26,364 bases of DNA, from the NCBI GenBank assembly GCA_019419585.1, contig DXZQ01000031.1:1-26364 (forward strand), in the 5' to 3' direction. Positions 15,220 to 23,706 of the stretch are shown one piece after another (positions within the stretch are counted from its first letter, which is position 1; every line of letters begins with the position of its first letter). A program made the position numbers and the translations under genes. The notes beneath the pieces were generated by a model. That model was not told where the DNA came from. It saw only the letters and a list, made by a program, of their open reading frames with translations, and ran no database searches. Source of the stretch: Collinsella sp. (GTDB lineage Bacteria > Actinomycetota > Coriobacteriia > Coriobacteriales > Coriobacteriaceae).

Positions 15220-16044
15220 ATGACTGCGCCGTCTGATTTCAATTCGATTTCCGAGCTTGACGCCACGCTCGTATTTCGCGTGGCCTATGATGGCTCATCG
15301 TATAGCGGATTTGCCGAGCAGCCGGGACAGACGACGGTTGCGGGTGAGCTACGTCGAGCCATCGAGACGCTGCTTCGCCGTCCGATCGATTTGACGTGCG
15401 CGGGGCGTACCGATGCCGGCGTGCATGCCGTGGCTCAGTACATCAGCGTGCCCGTAACGGACGCTGAGCTCGCGTGTACGCGCCGTAGGTGGCTGCGGGC
15501 TATGGATGCCCTGCTGCCCAAAGATATCGCCATCAACGAGGTCTACAAGGCTCGTAAGGGCTTTTCTGCGCGCTTTGACGCGCGTTCCCGTACGTATACG
15601 TACCGTATTGCCGATCGCGATGCACGCCCCGTGCTGTCCCGCGGTGCCGTGTGGTGGCATCGCTATCCCTTGGATGTTGAGGCTATGTCTGCTGCCTGCC
15701 CCGCGTTGCTGGGCGAGCAGGACTTTAAAAGCTTTTGCAAGGTTGCCTCGGCCGTTGGCAAGCCCACGCACCGCTGCGTGATGCGTGCCGAGTTTGGCCA
15801 TGAGGTTGCGTTTGGCGAGGACATCCTGACGTTTACCATCGAGGGCAATGCGTTTCTGCATTCGATGGTCCGCACGATCGTGGGCACGCTTGTCGAGATT
15901 GGCATGCATCGCCGTGAACCCGAGTGGATGCGCGAGGTCATCGATGCTTGCGATCGCACCGCTGCGGGCCCCACGGCTCCTGCCTGTGGCCTTACGTTTA
16001 TGGGCGTGGATTACGATCCCGCCGAGCTTGTCGTGCTCGACTAG
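15220..16044 (+). CDS. truA: tRNA pseudouridine(38-40) synthase TruA
   Basis: This 274-residue enzyme converts uridines 38-40 of the tRNA anticodon arm to pseudouridine. The catalytic aspartate is D65 in GRTDAGVHA (residues 62-70), and RVAYDGSSYSGFAEQ near residue 20 is the usual opening strand. A TTG at 15205 would add five residues, but the ATG at 15220 lies at proper distance from GGGAG. truA often follows rplQ; here the terminator between them suggests read-through or a separate weak promoter that I cannot identify. Confidence 0.95.
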   Translation: MTAPSDFNSISELDATLVFRVAYDGSSYSGFAEQPGQTTVAGELRRAIETLLRRPIDLTCAGRTDAGVHAVAQYISVPVTDAELACTRRRWLRAMDALLPKDIAINEVYKARKGFSARFDARSRTYTYRIADRDARPVLSRGAVWWHRYPLDVEAMSAACPALLGEQDFKSFCKVASAVGKPTHRCVMRAEFGHEVAFGEDILTFTIEGNAFLHSMVRTIVGTLVEIGMHRREPEWMREVIDACDRTAAGPTAPACGLTFMGVDYDPAELVVLD

Positions 16045-16205
16045 GGGAGGGCTCGACGCGCCGTTCGTCGGCACCTGTCATCTGTGGGCTGCGCGTGTGC
16101 AACATCTGTTCTTGGCGTGCAGTGCAACCGGTGTCTCATTGCTTTTATTGCCGGGGTGTACCATGAACGAAAGTTTGATTCATTGCTGTCGAGAGGACGG
16201 ATAAC

Positions 16206-17246
16206 TTGGTTCGACGTGGCTCGCATCCGCGACTTTCGGTGATCCTTGTAGTAGAAGGTTCGCCCAGCTATGCGATGCGTGCGCTCGAGAGTATCCAGAA
16301 CCAAGACCTCTATGATTTGCAGATTGTCGTTGTCTGCCGCGATGCTGCGCCCGGTGTGCGCCATTCGCTTCAAGTTGCTGCCGACAGGGACATCCATATT
16401 GATTTGATTGACGTCGAGGACGCGAAGCGCGGCGCTTGTCTTCGTGCCGGTTTTGATGCCTCGCGCGGCTCTCAAATCATCGCCATGAACGCCGATGAGT
16501 GGTTTGCTCCGCAGTCCCTTTCCAAGATGGTCGATATCGCGTGCGATACTGCGGCAGACATAGTGTTCCCTACGGTGTCGCTCGACCGCTATGATGCACA
16601 TCGAGAGCGCCATTCGCGCGTCTTGGATGCTGCCTCTATTGTCATTGAAGATAAGTCTTCGATGGTGACCGGGCTGCCCCAGTTGATTTTAGACGGCCTA
16701 GTCGTTCAGACCTCTGGCGTGATGTATAGCCGTCCGCTGTTTGAGGCATGCCTGTCACACGGCAAGGTGTACCGTACGGTTGAGTTTATGGCATATGCGC
16801 TCTCGCAGGCGCAGCGCGTCTCCGGCTGCGGCGACGCTTGTTTCCACGCGGTGGCGCTTAAGCTTACAGATGTCTTTGATCCCACCATGTATGCCAGGGT
16901 ATCCGATGATACCCGAGCGCTCGACGAGCTTGCGGACTCACTCTCGGAAGCAGATAGCGGTGGTCGGCTCAAGCTGGCAAGCCAAAAGTTCTACTTTGCC
17001 GGACTGGTCGCCTGCATCGAGAATTTATGTCTGAGCCCGCATGGGGTGTCGTCAATCGAGCGTTCCGCCCGCATGCGTGATATGCTCGAGGCGCCTCGAA
17101 CCCGTCAGATGGTCGCCGCGCTCAAGGATAACCATCGGGGACTCGGTCTGTTGTTTGGGCCGATCGCCAGCGCCAAGCCCGCGCGCTGCGTGATGTGTAC
17201 GCATCTGGCAGCTTTTCTTAACCGGACGGGCGCAAAAACCGCCTAA
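16206..17246 (+). CDS. Glycosyltransferase family 2-like protein
   Basis: This 346-residue protein starts with the GT-A fold pattern of family 2 transferases: LSVILVVEGSPSYAMRALESIQNQ (strand, then helix), LQIVVVCRD, and an NADEWF segment near residue 97-102 where the metal-binding DXD-type motif is expected. The C-terminal half has no recognised domain and no membrane segment. The substrate is unknown. The start is TTG at 16206 behind GAGAGGA. It lies alone between truA and argR; the 161 bases before it hold no convincing promoter. It could be a degenerate or specialised transferase, because the acidic motif is not a textbook DXD. Confidence 0.6.
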   Translation: MVRRGSHPRLSVILVVEGSPSYAMRALESIQNQDLYDLQIVVVCRDAAPGVRHSLQVAADRDIHIDLIDVEDAKRGACLRAGFDASRGSQIIAMNADEWFAPQSLSKMVDIACDTAADIVFPTVSLDRYDAHRERHSRVLDAASIVIEDKSSMVTGLPQLILDGLVVQTSGVMYSRPLFEACLSHGKVYRTVEFMAYALSQAQRVSGCGDACFHAVALKLTDVFDPTMYARVSDDTRALDELADSLSEADSGGRLKLASQKFYFAGLVACIENLCLSPHGVSSIERSARMRDMLEAPRTRQMVAALKDNHRGLGLLFGPIASAKPARCVMCTHLAAFLNRTGAKTA

Positions 17247-17252
17247 ACGGCT

Positions 17253-17290
17253 CATTTCGAAACAAATTTGCATAGAATTGTTTCGAAATG
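17253..17290. promoter_or_regulatory. Doubled TTTCGAAA palindrome upstream of argR
   Basis: CATTTCGAAACAA (17253-17265) and TTGTTTCGAAATG (17278-17290) are perfect 13-base inverted copies around 12 bases. Each arm contains the palindrome TTTCGAAA, so the site could hold two dimers. A TAGAAT lies at 17273-17278, overlapping the right arm start. No T-run follows, so it is more likely an operator than a terminator. Confidence 0.55.
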
Positions 17291-17330
17291 CGTTCTTATA
17301 CACAAAAGCCTTCAAATAGCGTTAAACTAT

Positions 17331-17345
17331 TCAATCACTGATTGA
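17331..17345. promoter_or_regulatory. Candidate ArgR-type operator before argR
   Basis: TCAATCACTGATTGA is a perfect 15-base palindrome (7-base arms around one C), about 34 bases before the argR ATG. It is AT-rich and lies where autoregulation would be expected, but it matches the E. coli ARG box only loosely. Confidence 0.3.
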
Positions 17346-17378
17346 TTGTCTCCGCCATCTTTTGGAGTGAGGGTTTGT

Positions 17379-17816
17379 ATGGCTAAAAAACGCAATGGGC
17401 GCCAGGATGCCATTAGAGATATTGTGCGCAATAAGGATGTCCGCACGCAGCGCGTGCTGGTTGATGAGCTCCGTGCTATGGGCTTTGATTGCACGCAGGC
17501 GACTGTCTCTCGCGATATTGCCGACATGGGGCTGCGTAAGCTCCCTGAGGGCATCTATGTTCTGGCAGAGGACCTGCACCTGCAGCGTATGGTTTCCGAG
17601 CTCGTAACGGGCGTTCTGCGTACCGATAATCTGGTTATGATCAAGGCTCAGCCTGGCACGGCTTCCGGCATCGCCGCCGCCGTTGATGCGGCAGAGTTGC
17701 CCGATGTGCTTGGCTCGCTTGCCGGCAACGATACGATTTTGGTTATTGCCCAGACGGCCGAGGACGGCGAGCGCCTCGAGGCGCTGATCAATAAGCTGAG
17801 CAATTCTCGCAAGTAG
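17379..17816 (+). CDS. argR: Arginine repressor ArgR
   Basis: This 145-residue protein has the winged helix-turn-helix near residues 10-55 (TQATVSRDIADMGL at 39-52) and the C-terminal arginine-binding and hexamerisation domain with GTASGIAAAVD (93-103) and GSLAGNDTILVI (112-123). ArgR represses arginine biosynthesis and activates catabolism when arginine is bound. The usual GTIAGDDT is GSLAGNDT here, so one of the two aspartates that contact arginine in E. coli is asparagine. The ATG at 17379 is chosen over an ATG at 17346 because it follows GGAG and gives a normal length. No arginine pathway gene is in the window. Confidence 0.92.
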   Translation: MAKKRNGRQDAIRDIVRNKDVRTQRVLVDELRAMGFDCTQATVSRDIADMGLRKLPEGIYVLAEDLHLQRMVSELVTGVLRTDNLVMIKAQPGTASGIAAAVDAAELPDVLGSLAGNDTILVIAQTAEDGERLEALINKLSNSRK

Positions 17817-17865
17817 GCGTGCGGGTCGTGCGCTTGGCACTGCGTGCGCTTACATAGTGGCTTGT

Positions 17866-17898
17866 AAGGGGTATCGACGTTGGTCGGTACCCCTTTTT
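17866..17898 (+). terminator. Rho-independent terminator of argR
   Basis: AAGGGGTATCGAC pairs with GTCGGTACCCCTT (one T-G pair) around GTTG, and runs into five T. It is about 50 bases after the argR stop. Confidence 0.9.
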
Positions 17899-17937
17899 GT
17901 GTGCCGGTATAAAGACCGCCCACCAGGTCGCTTCAAA

Positions 17938-17978
17938 CTAAAAGGCCCCGAGCAGTTCAATAAGCTGCTCGGGGCCTT
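17938..17978 (-). terminator. Rho-independent terminator of the penicillin-binding protein gene
   Basis: AAGGCCCCGAGCAG (17942-17955) pairs perfectly with CTGCTCGGGGCCTT (17965-17978). Read on the minus strand it ends in CCTTTTAGTTT, and it lies 22 bases beyond the stop of the minus-strand gene. With the argR terminator it separates the two convergent genes. Confidence 0.85.
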
Positions 17979-18000
17979 GTTGGCTTTAGTCGCGTACTTC

Positions 18001-20202
18001 TTAGCCGACCGTATCGTCAGGCGTGGGCGAGGGGTCGGGAGTGGGCGTGGGCGTAGGCGTGCCGCCATCGCCGCCGGTCGAACCACCAGTGGAGCCGCCC
18101 GTCGACCCACCGGTCGTACCGGTGCCGCCGGTGGTATCGCCGCCCGTGGTCTCGGTGGTCGTGGTCGTCGTGGTAGTCGTTGTGGTGGTGGTTTCCTCTT
18201 CGTCCTCGTTCTCGTCCTTGTCCTTGTCGTCGTTTTCCGATTTCTTAGTGTTGTTGGTGCCGTAGAACTTCCAGACGCTGTTGTTCTTGTAGGTGGGCGC
18301 CGTTCCGGTCGCAAACTCCTCGCGCTCGGTACCGGTCAGAACGGTGTTCATAAACCGCTTAAAGACAGGCAGGTTGGTGCTGTCGCCCAGCAGGTCCGTG
18401 CCGTATTTTTGGATGGGGATCTCGCCCGCGGAATAGCCGGTCCACAGGGCGCACGCCAGCTGCGGGGTATAGCCGCAGAACCACAGGTTGGTGGTGTTGT
18501 CGGTGGTGCCCGTCTTGCCGGCATAGGGCTGGTTGACGCTCAGGGCACCGGCAGCACCCGTACCGCCGCCCTGCATGACGCCGGACAGAACATCGGTGAC
18601 CGCGGCGGCCTCGCCCTCGGTAAGCACCTGTGAGGGATTGTCGGTGTGCTGGTACAGCACCGAACCGGTACGAGAGTCAATTTCGGTGATGGCGATCGGC
18701 TGGCGATAGTAGCCACCGTTGGCAAACGTCGCGTAGGCGGCGGCCATCTCGAGCGGCGAGATCGAGCCTGTGCCGAGCGTCATGACGGGAACGTCCTCGA
18801 TGTTGTCCTTGGCGGGATCGATACCGAGCTTTTTGACGAGCGAGATGATCTTGCTGTTGCCGACGGCTTCCGCCACCTGGATGTAGCCGGTGTTGGAGGA
18901 GTATGCCGTCGCCTGCTTGAGCGAGATGTTGCCATAGCTGTGGTTGGCGTAGTTTTGGACCTCGGTCGTGGTGCCCTTGGCCTTGAGCGGCGAGTTGCAG
19001 TTGAGGGTGACGTTGGGGTTCATGCCGTTTTGGATGGCAGTTGCCAGCGTAAAGGCCTTAAAGGTGGAGCCGACGGGACGCTTGGCCGTGGCATGGTTTA
19101 CGTGGTTCTCGTCGGCGTTGTAGTCGTATCCGCCCACCATGCACTTGATGTAGCCGGTCTTGGGGTCGACGACGACCATGCCCATGTCCAGGCCGTCGAG
19201 CGAGAGCGTGTCGAGCTGCTCGCGGACGGCATTCTCTGCCACCTGCTGCATCGTGGGGTCGATGGTGGTCTTGACGGTCAGGCCGCCCTTAAAGAGCACG
19301 TCGGTCGAGAACTCCTGCTCCAACAGCTGCTTAACATAGGCGACAAAGTAGGGCTGCGAGTATACGTCGACGCCGCTGCCCGAAATCTCGGTCACGTTGA
19401 GGGTGATGGGCTCGGCCTGTGCGGCATCGTGCTCCTCCTGGGTGATGTGGCCTAGGCGCAGCATGTTGTCGAGAACCTTGTTGCGGCGAGACAGTGCCAG
19501 ATCAGGATTGACCGTGGGGTCGTACTGCGAGGGCGAGTTGGGAAGGCCGATGAGCAGCGCGGCCTCGCTCAGGGTGAGGTCGGCGGCGCTCTTGGACAGA
19601 TAGGTCTCGGCTGCGGCCTCGATGCCGTAGGCGCCGTGGCCGTAATAGATGGTGTTGAGGTACATCATGAGGATCTCGTCTTTGGAGTACATGTCCTCCA
19701 TCTTGATGGCGATGTAGGCCTCGCGCACCTTACGCTCGATGGTCGAGTCGAACTGTTCCTCCTGCAGGATGGTGTTGCGCACCAGCTGCTGGGTGATAGT
19801 CGAGGCGCCTTCGTGCCCGCCGCCGAGGGTTGCCACCGCAGCACGCGCGATACCCCACAGGTCGATACCGCCGTGCTCGTAGAAGCGCTCGTCCTCGACG
19901 TCAACGGTGCCCTGCAGCACGTAGGGGGAGACCTCGTCCTTGGTGATGGACTTGCGGTTTTGCGTGTAGAAGCTCGCTATCTTGTTGCCGTTGCAGTCGA
20001 CGATCTCGGTGGGCTCGCTCACCAGATACGCGTTGGCGTCGGTGTAGTCGGGCAGATCGGACAGCCAGCGGTTGACGTTGCCGACCATGCCGATGCCAAA
20101 CGCCACGCCCGCAATCAGCAGAAAGCCCAAAAACGAGAGCAGGATTATGGGCAGGGCGTGCGTCTTTGAACGGCTGTGTCCCTGTCGTTGGCGAGGACCC
20201 AT
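18001..20202 (-). CDS. Class A penicillin-binding protein (glycosyltransferase + transpeptidase)
   Basis: This 733-residue enzyme polymerises and crosslinks peptidoglycan. After a basic N-terminus, one membrane segment (about residues 17-40) anchors it. The GT51 domain has VEDERFYEHGG (102-112, catalytic E103) and GASTITQQLVRN (132-143). The transpeptidase domain has STFK (379-382), SSN (435-437) and KTGT (563-566). After residue 655 there is a charged stretch, then 13 threonines in a row, repeated TTGG/STGG units and a PTPTPTPDPSP tail, probably extending into or across the wall. The ATG at 20202 is chosen over an upstream one at 20325 because it follows GGAGGT. It is divergent from the U32 gene. 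Confidence 0.95.
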   Translation of the reverse strand: MGPRQRQGHSRSKTHALPIILLSFLGFLLIAGVAFGIGMVGNVNRWLSDLPDYTDANAYLVSEPTEIVDCNGNKIASFYTQNRKSITKDEVSPYVLQGTVDVEDERFYEHGGIDLWGIARAAVATLGGGHEGASTITQQLVRNTILQEEQFDSTIERKVREAYIAIKMEDMYSKDEILMMYLNTIYYGHGAYGIEAAAETYLSKSAADLTLSEAALLIGLPNSPSQYDPTVNPDLALSRRNKVLDNMLRLGHITQEEHDAAQAEPITLNVTEISGSGVDVYSQPYFVAYVKQLLEQEFSTDVLFKGGLTVKTTIDPTMQQVAENAVREQLDTLSLDGLDMGMVVVDPKTGYIKCMVGGYDYNADENHVNHATAKRPVGSTFKAFTLATAIQNGMNPNVTLNCNSPLKAKGTTTEVQNYANHSYGNISLKQATAYSSNTGYIQVAEAVGNSKIISLVKKLGIDPAKDNIEDVPVMTLGTGSISPLEMAAAYATFANGGYYRQPIAITEIDSRTGSVLYQHTDNPSQVLTEGEAAAVTDVLSGVMQGGGTGAAGALSVNQPYAGKTGTTDNTTNLWFCGYTPQLACALWTGYSAGEIPIQKYGTDLLGDSTNLPVFKRFMNTVLTGTEREEFATGTAPTYKNNSVWKFYGTNNTKKSENDDKDKDENEDEEETTTTTTTTTTTTTETTGGDTTGGTGTTGGSTGGSTGGSTGGDGGTPTPTPTPDPSPTPDDTVG

Positions 20203-20364
20203 ATATTGACCTCCAGGTATGTCGTGCCGGACGGTGGATGTGCCGTCGGGGCAGGATGGACATAAGTTATTACACGATAAACCAAACGGGGCGCGCGAGG
20301 CCTCGTGTATGCTGGAAGACGGCATTTTTCAGAGTGAATGCATACCTTGGTAAGGAGTTTGCCG

Positions 20365-22323
20365 ATGGCGATTCGGGCGATGGGGCCGAGCGGACAATAC
20401 GAGACTGGATTGGATGCTGCCGGTGCGGCGCTGCCCGAGTTGCTGGCGCCGGCGGGCGGACTCGACCAGATGCTTGCGGCCATCGCCGCGGGCGCCGATG
20501 CCATCTATGCGGGGTTGGGCGGCTTTAACGCCCGTGTGAGCGCCCATGGCTTTACGGATGACGAGTTTGCGCGCGGCTGCGCCGTGGCGCATGCCCATGG
20601 CGTGCGTGTGTACGTGACGCTCAACGTGTTCGTGTTTGACGATGAGTTGTCCGACGCGGTGGCGTTGGGAGCTCATGCACTGGAGCTGGGCGCCGATGCT
20701 CTGATTGTCGCCGATGCCGGGTTGGCCTGCGCGCTGCGCGCGGCGATTCCCGGGGTCGAGATTCACCTGTCCACGCAGGCGGGCGTTTATAGCGAAGGCG
20801 CCGTGCGGCTTGCCGCCGATGAGCTGGGGGTCGAGCGCGTGACGACGGCACGCGAGCTGACGGTCGACGAGATTGCGGCGCTCTGTGCCACGGGCGTGCC
20901 CATCGAGGTATTCTGCCACGGTGCGATTTGCATCGGCTATTCGGGGGCGTGCGAGTTTTCGGCCCTGCGGCGTGGACGATCGGCGATGCGCGGCGACTGC
21001 ACGCAGCCGTGCCGTCTGGCGTACGACCTCGTGGACGAGGCGGGACAGAGCGTTGTCGCCGTCGAGGGAGATCGCCTGCTGTGCCCGCGCGACTATCTGG
21101 GTATTGCGCATCTGCCCGAGCTTGTAGATGCCGGCGTGGCGTCGCTCAAGATCGAGGGGCGCATGAAGAACCCCGATTACGTATTCAACGTTGTGCGGGT
21201 GTGGCGCCGGGCGCTCGATATGCTGTGCGACGGCGCGTGGGACCCCGGTACCGTGGAAGAGCTTGAGCGCGAGCTGGGAAGGTCGTTTAACCGTGGGTTT
21301 ACCGATGCGTACCTGCGAGGGCGTTCGGGTGCCGAGCTGATGAGCTTTGAGCGCGCAATTAACCAGGGCGTGCGCGTGGGGCGCTTGGTCGCTGTGTGCC
21401 ACGAAGAGGTGACCGTTGAGCTCGACGCCGCTGTGGCGGCGGGTGACACGCTCGAGATTCGGTTCTATCCGGGTGCCGACGCGCGTCCCGATGTGCCCAA
21501 GCGCTGGCCGCAGGTGCCCAGCCCGGTGGATGCCGCAGCGGGGGAGCGCGTCGTCGTGCATTGCAAGCGTAAGGTGGATGCGGGCTGCGAGGTATACCTG
21601 ATTCGCAGCGCCGGCGTGTTGGATCAGACGGCGGCGGTGTTGGAGCGCATGCGGGCCGAGGCGGATGCGATTGCGCCCGTTGCGCGTGCCGTTGAGGTGC
21701 TGCCCTTTGAGGACGTTGCGGTGGATGGCGGTGCGTCGACGGAGTTGGTGGAGTGCGCGGTTCCCGCTCGCATGGTTTTTGCTTGGCAGCTGATGGATGC
21801 CGACCCGCGCGGAGAACTCGATTTGTCCGACACCGTTGTGGTGCTTGACGAGGTGTGCCGCACGGGTGATGCTGACCGGACCCGCTCACTGATGCAGTGT
21901 GCCGGGCGCGTCGTTTGCCGCAACCTGGGACAGGTGGTGATCGCTCGCGAGTTGGGCGTGACGTTTGACGTGGCGGCACCGGTGTTCTGCGCGAATCGGG
22001 CCACGCTCGCCTGGCTGCGCGGGCTTGGCGCGGGGCGGGTGTACTTTCCTGCCGAGTTGCTCGGCAATGATGCGGAACGTATTGCCGAGCTTGCCGCTTG
22101 TCCCGGTGTCTTGGGGCCTGTCGATGCCGACCGTCCCGAGCTCATGGTGTGCGAGCACTGCTTGCTGACTGCCGAGGGCGCCTGCGCCACGGATGCAACG
22201 GGGCAGGTTTGTTGCCGTGACTGCTCGCGCCGTCAGCAGGCACGCTTTTTGGTCGAACGTGACGGCACGCGTTTGCCGGTCGTTATCGACGCGTGCGGCA
22301 GGACGAGGATTTTCCTGTCGTAG
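20365..22323 (+). CDS. U32 family protein, RlhA/YdcP-like
   Basis: This 652-residue protein has the U32 signature EVFCHGAICIGYSGACEFS (residues 181-199). C189, C196, C212 and C216 are spaced like the iron-sulfur cysteines of this family. Members once called collagenase-like peptidases include tRNA and rRNA hydroxylation enzymes; E. coli RlhA (YdcP), about the same length, hydroxylates C2501 of 23S rRNA. The second half ends in a cysteine-rich segment (ELMVCEHCLL, then VCCRDCSRR), which looks like a second metal site. The ATG at 20365 follows AAGGAG; an ATG at 20338 has none. The 162 bases to the divergent PBP gene hold no clear promoter. An rRNA role is inferred from the family, and TrhP-like tRNA function is the alternative. 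Confidence 0.8.
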   Translation: MAIRAMGPSGQYETGLDAAGAALPELLAPAGGLDQMLAAIAAGADAIYAGLGGFNARVSAHGFTDDEFARGCAVAHAHGVRVYVTLNVFVFDDELSDAVALGAHALELGADALIVADAGLACALRAAIPGVEIHLSTQAGVYSEGAVRLAADELGVERVTTARELTVDEIAALCATGVPIEVFCHGAICIGYSGACEFSALRRGRSAMRGDCTQPCRLAYDLVDEAGQSVVAVEGDRLLCPRDYLGIAHLPELVDAGVASLKIEGRMKNPDYVFNVVRVWRRALDMLCDGAWDPGTVEELERELGRSFNRGFTDAYLRGRSGAELMSFERAINQGVRVGRLVAVCHEEVTVELDAAVAAGDTLEIRFYPGADARPDVPKRWPQVPSPVDAAAGERVVVHCKRKVDAGCEVYLIRSAGVLDQTAAVLERMRAEADAIAPVARAVEVLPFEDVAVDGGASTELVECAVPARMVFAWQLMDADPRGELDLSDTVVVLDEVCRTGDADRTRSLMQCAGRVVCRNLGQVVIARELGVTFDVAAPVFCANRATLAWLRGLGAGRVYFPAELLGNDAERIAELAACPGVLGPVDADRPELMVCEHCLLTAEGACATDATGQVCCRDCSRRQQARFLVERDGTRLPVVIDACGRTRIFLS

Positions 22324-22420
22324 GTGTTCGGCCGCGCCGTTTTGGTTATCATAAGAGAGTTTATGAACTTCCAGCACCGCCGTATCCGGTGAGGGTGCTA
22401 TAGCAAAAGGAGGATACCCA

Positions 22421-23632
22421 ATGCTGTCTGTTGACGAGCAAATGCGTATCATCACCTCGGGTGCAGCGCAGATCGTCCCCGAGGCCGACCTTCGCAAGAA
22501 GCTTGAGAAGGGCGAGCCCCTCAACATCAAGCTCGGCGTCGATCCCACCAGCCCCGACCTGCACCTGGGCCATGCCGTGCCCCTGCGCAAGATGCGTCAG
22601 TTCCAGGACCTGGGCCACAACGTCACCCTCATCATCGGCAACGGCACCGCGCTGATCGGCGACCCCTCGGGCAAGAACTCCACGCGTCCGCAGCTTTCGC
22701 AGGAGCAGATCGAGGCCAACGCCGAGACCTACGTGAGCCAGGCTATGAAGATCCTGGATCCCGAGAAGACCACCATCGTGCACAACGGCGACTGGATCCT
22801 TTCGATGGACCTGGCCGGCCTGCTGCAGGTGTGCTCCAAGTTCACCGTCGCTCGCATCCTTGAGCGCGACGACTTTACCAAGCGCTACCAGTCTCAGACG
22901 CCGATCGCCCTGCACGAGTTCCTGTACCCCGTGATGCAGGCCTTCGACTCCGTTCAGATTAAGGCCGACGTCGAGATGGGCGGCACCGACCAGCTCTTCA
23001 ACCTACTCGCCGGCCGCGAGCTCATGGAGAAGATGGGCATGGAGCCGCAGATTGCGCTCACCATGCCGCTGCTCGAGGGCACTGACGGCGTGCGCAAGAT
23101 GTCCAAGTCCTATGGCAACTACATCGGTCTGACCGATGCTCCCAAGGATATGTTCGGCAAGACCATGTCCATCCCCGACGAGATGATCGGCAAGTACTAT
23201 CGTCTGGCCAGCTCGCTCGCCCCGGCCGAGGTCGACAAGATCGATGCCGCCCTGGCCGACGGTTCCGCCGACCCCTACGAGCTCAAGCGCGCTCTGGGTC
23301 GCGACCTGTGCGATACCTACCACGGCGCCGGCGCCGGCGACGAGGCCCAGGCCGAGTTCGACCGTGTGTTCAAGGAAGGCCAGCTTGCCGACTTCCCCGA
23401 GAAGCACGTTGAGCTGACTGTTAGCGACGAGGGTCAGATCTACCTCGCTGGCCTGCTCAAGGACCTGGGCCTTTCGGCCAGCGCCGGTCAGGCCCGCCGC
23501 GACATCGACGGCGGCGGCGTCAAGATCAACGGCAAGGCTGTGGCTCCCAAGAGCTACAACATTGACCCGAGCGCCCTCAAGCTGGGCGATACCCTCTCCG
23601 TGGGCAAGCGCAAGGGCTTTAAGTTGATTTAA
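22421..23632 (+). CDS. tyrS: Tyrosyl-tRNA synthetase
   Basis: This 403-residue class I synthetase has HLGH (48-51, the HIGH motif), GGTDQLFNLLAGR (187-199, typical of TyrRS) and KMSKS (226-230). Its C-terminal S4-like RNA-binding domain is near residues 340-403 (LSASAGQARRDIDGGGVKIN). The KMSKS form belongs to the second bacterial TyrRS subfamily (TyrZ type) rather than the E. coli TyrS form with KFGKT. AAAGGAGG precedes the ATG. The 97-base leader is too short for a T-box; a weak 6-bp hairpin AGCACC/GGTGCT (22373-22399) is present. Confidence 0.96.
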   Translation: MLSVDEQMRIITSGAAQIVPEADLRKKLEKGEPLNIKLGVDPTSPDLHLGHAVPLRKMRQFQDLGHNVTLIIGNGTALIGDPSGKNSTRPQLSQEQIEANAETYVSQAMKILDPEKTTIVHNGDWILSMDLAGLLQVCSKFTVARILERDDFTKRYQSQTPIALHEFLYPVMQAFDSVQIKADVEMGGTDQLFNLLAGRELMEKMGMEPQIALTMPLLEGTDGVRKMSKSYGNYIGLTDAPKDMFGKTMSIPDEMIGKYYRLASSLAPAEVDKIDAALADGSADPYELKRALGRDLCDTYHGAGAGDEAQAEFDRVFKEGQLADFPEKHVELTVSDEGQIYLAGLLKDLGLSASAGQARRDIDGGGVKINGKAVAPKSYNIDPSALKLGDTLSVGKRKGFKLI

Positions 23633-23660
23633 CGAGCGAGTTGACCTTACAAGTTGCAAT

Positions 23661-23697
23661 AAGGCCGCAGCCGGGATTCCCGACTGCGGCCTTTTTT
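23661..23697 (+). terminator. Rho-independent terminator of tyrS
   Basis: AAGGCCGCAG pairs with CTGCGGCCTT, with an inner CGGG-ATT-CCCG stem, followed by six T. It lies about 30 bases after the tyrS stop. Confidence 0.93.
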
Positions 23698-23706
23698 GGT
23701 TACGAC

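Noticed and set aside
16163..16204. 13-codon frame (MNESLIHCCREDG) ending one base before the glycosyltransferase start
   Set aside because: The position would suit a leader peptide, but there is no residue bias or structure to support it and its ribosome binding site is weak.
17253..17290. LexA/SOS box
   Set aside because: The actinobacterial LexA site has TCGAAC and GTTCGA four bases apart; here the arms are TTTCGAAACAA and 12 bases apart.
18023..18265. Plus-strand frame with Pro-Val repeats
   Set aside because: It is the reverse reading of the low-complexity tail of the penicillin-binding protein gene.
20329..21561. 410-codon minus-strand frame inside the U32 gene
   Set aside because: It overlaps a gene with a clear family signature and shows no motif of its own.
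22324..22420. T-box or other riboswitch before tyrS
   Set aside because: The leader is only 97 bases, with no specifier loop, T-box sequence or terminator hairpin.
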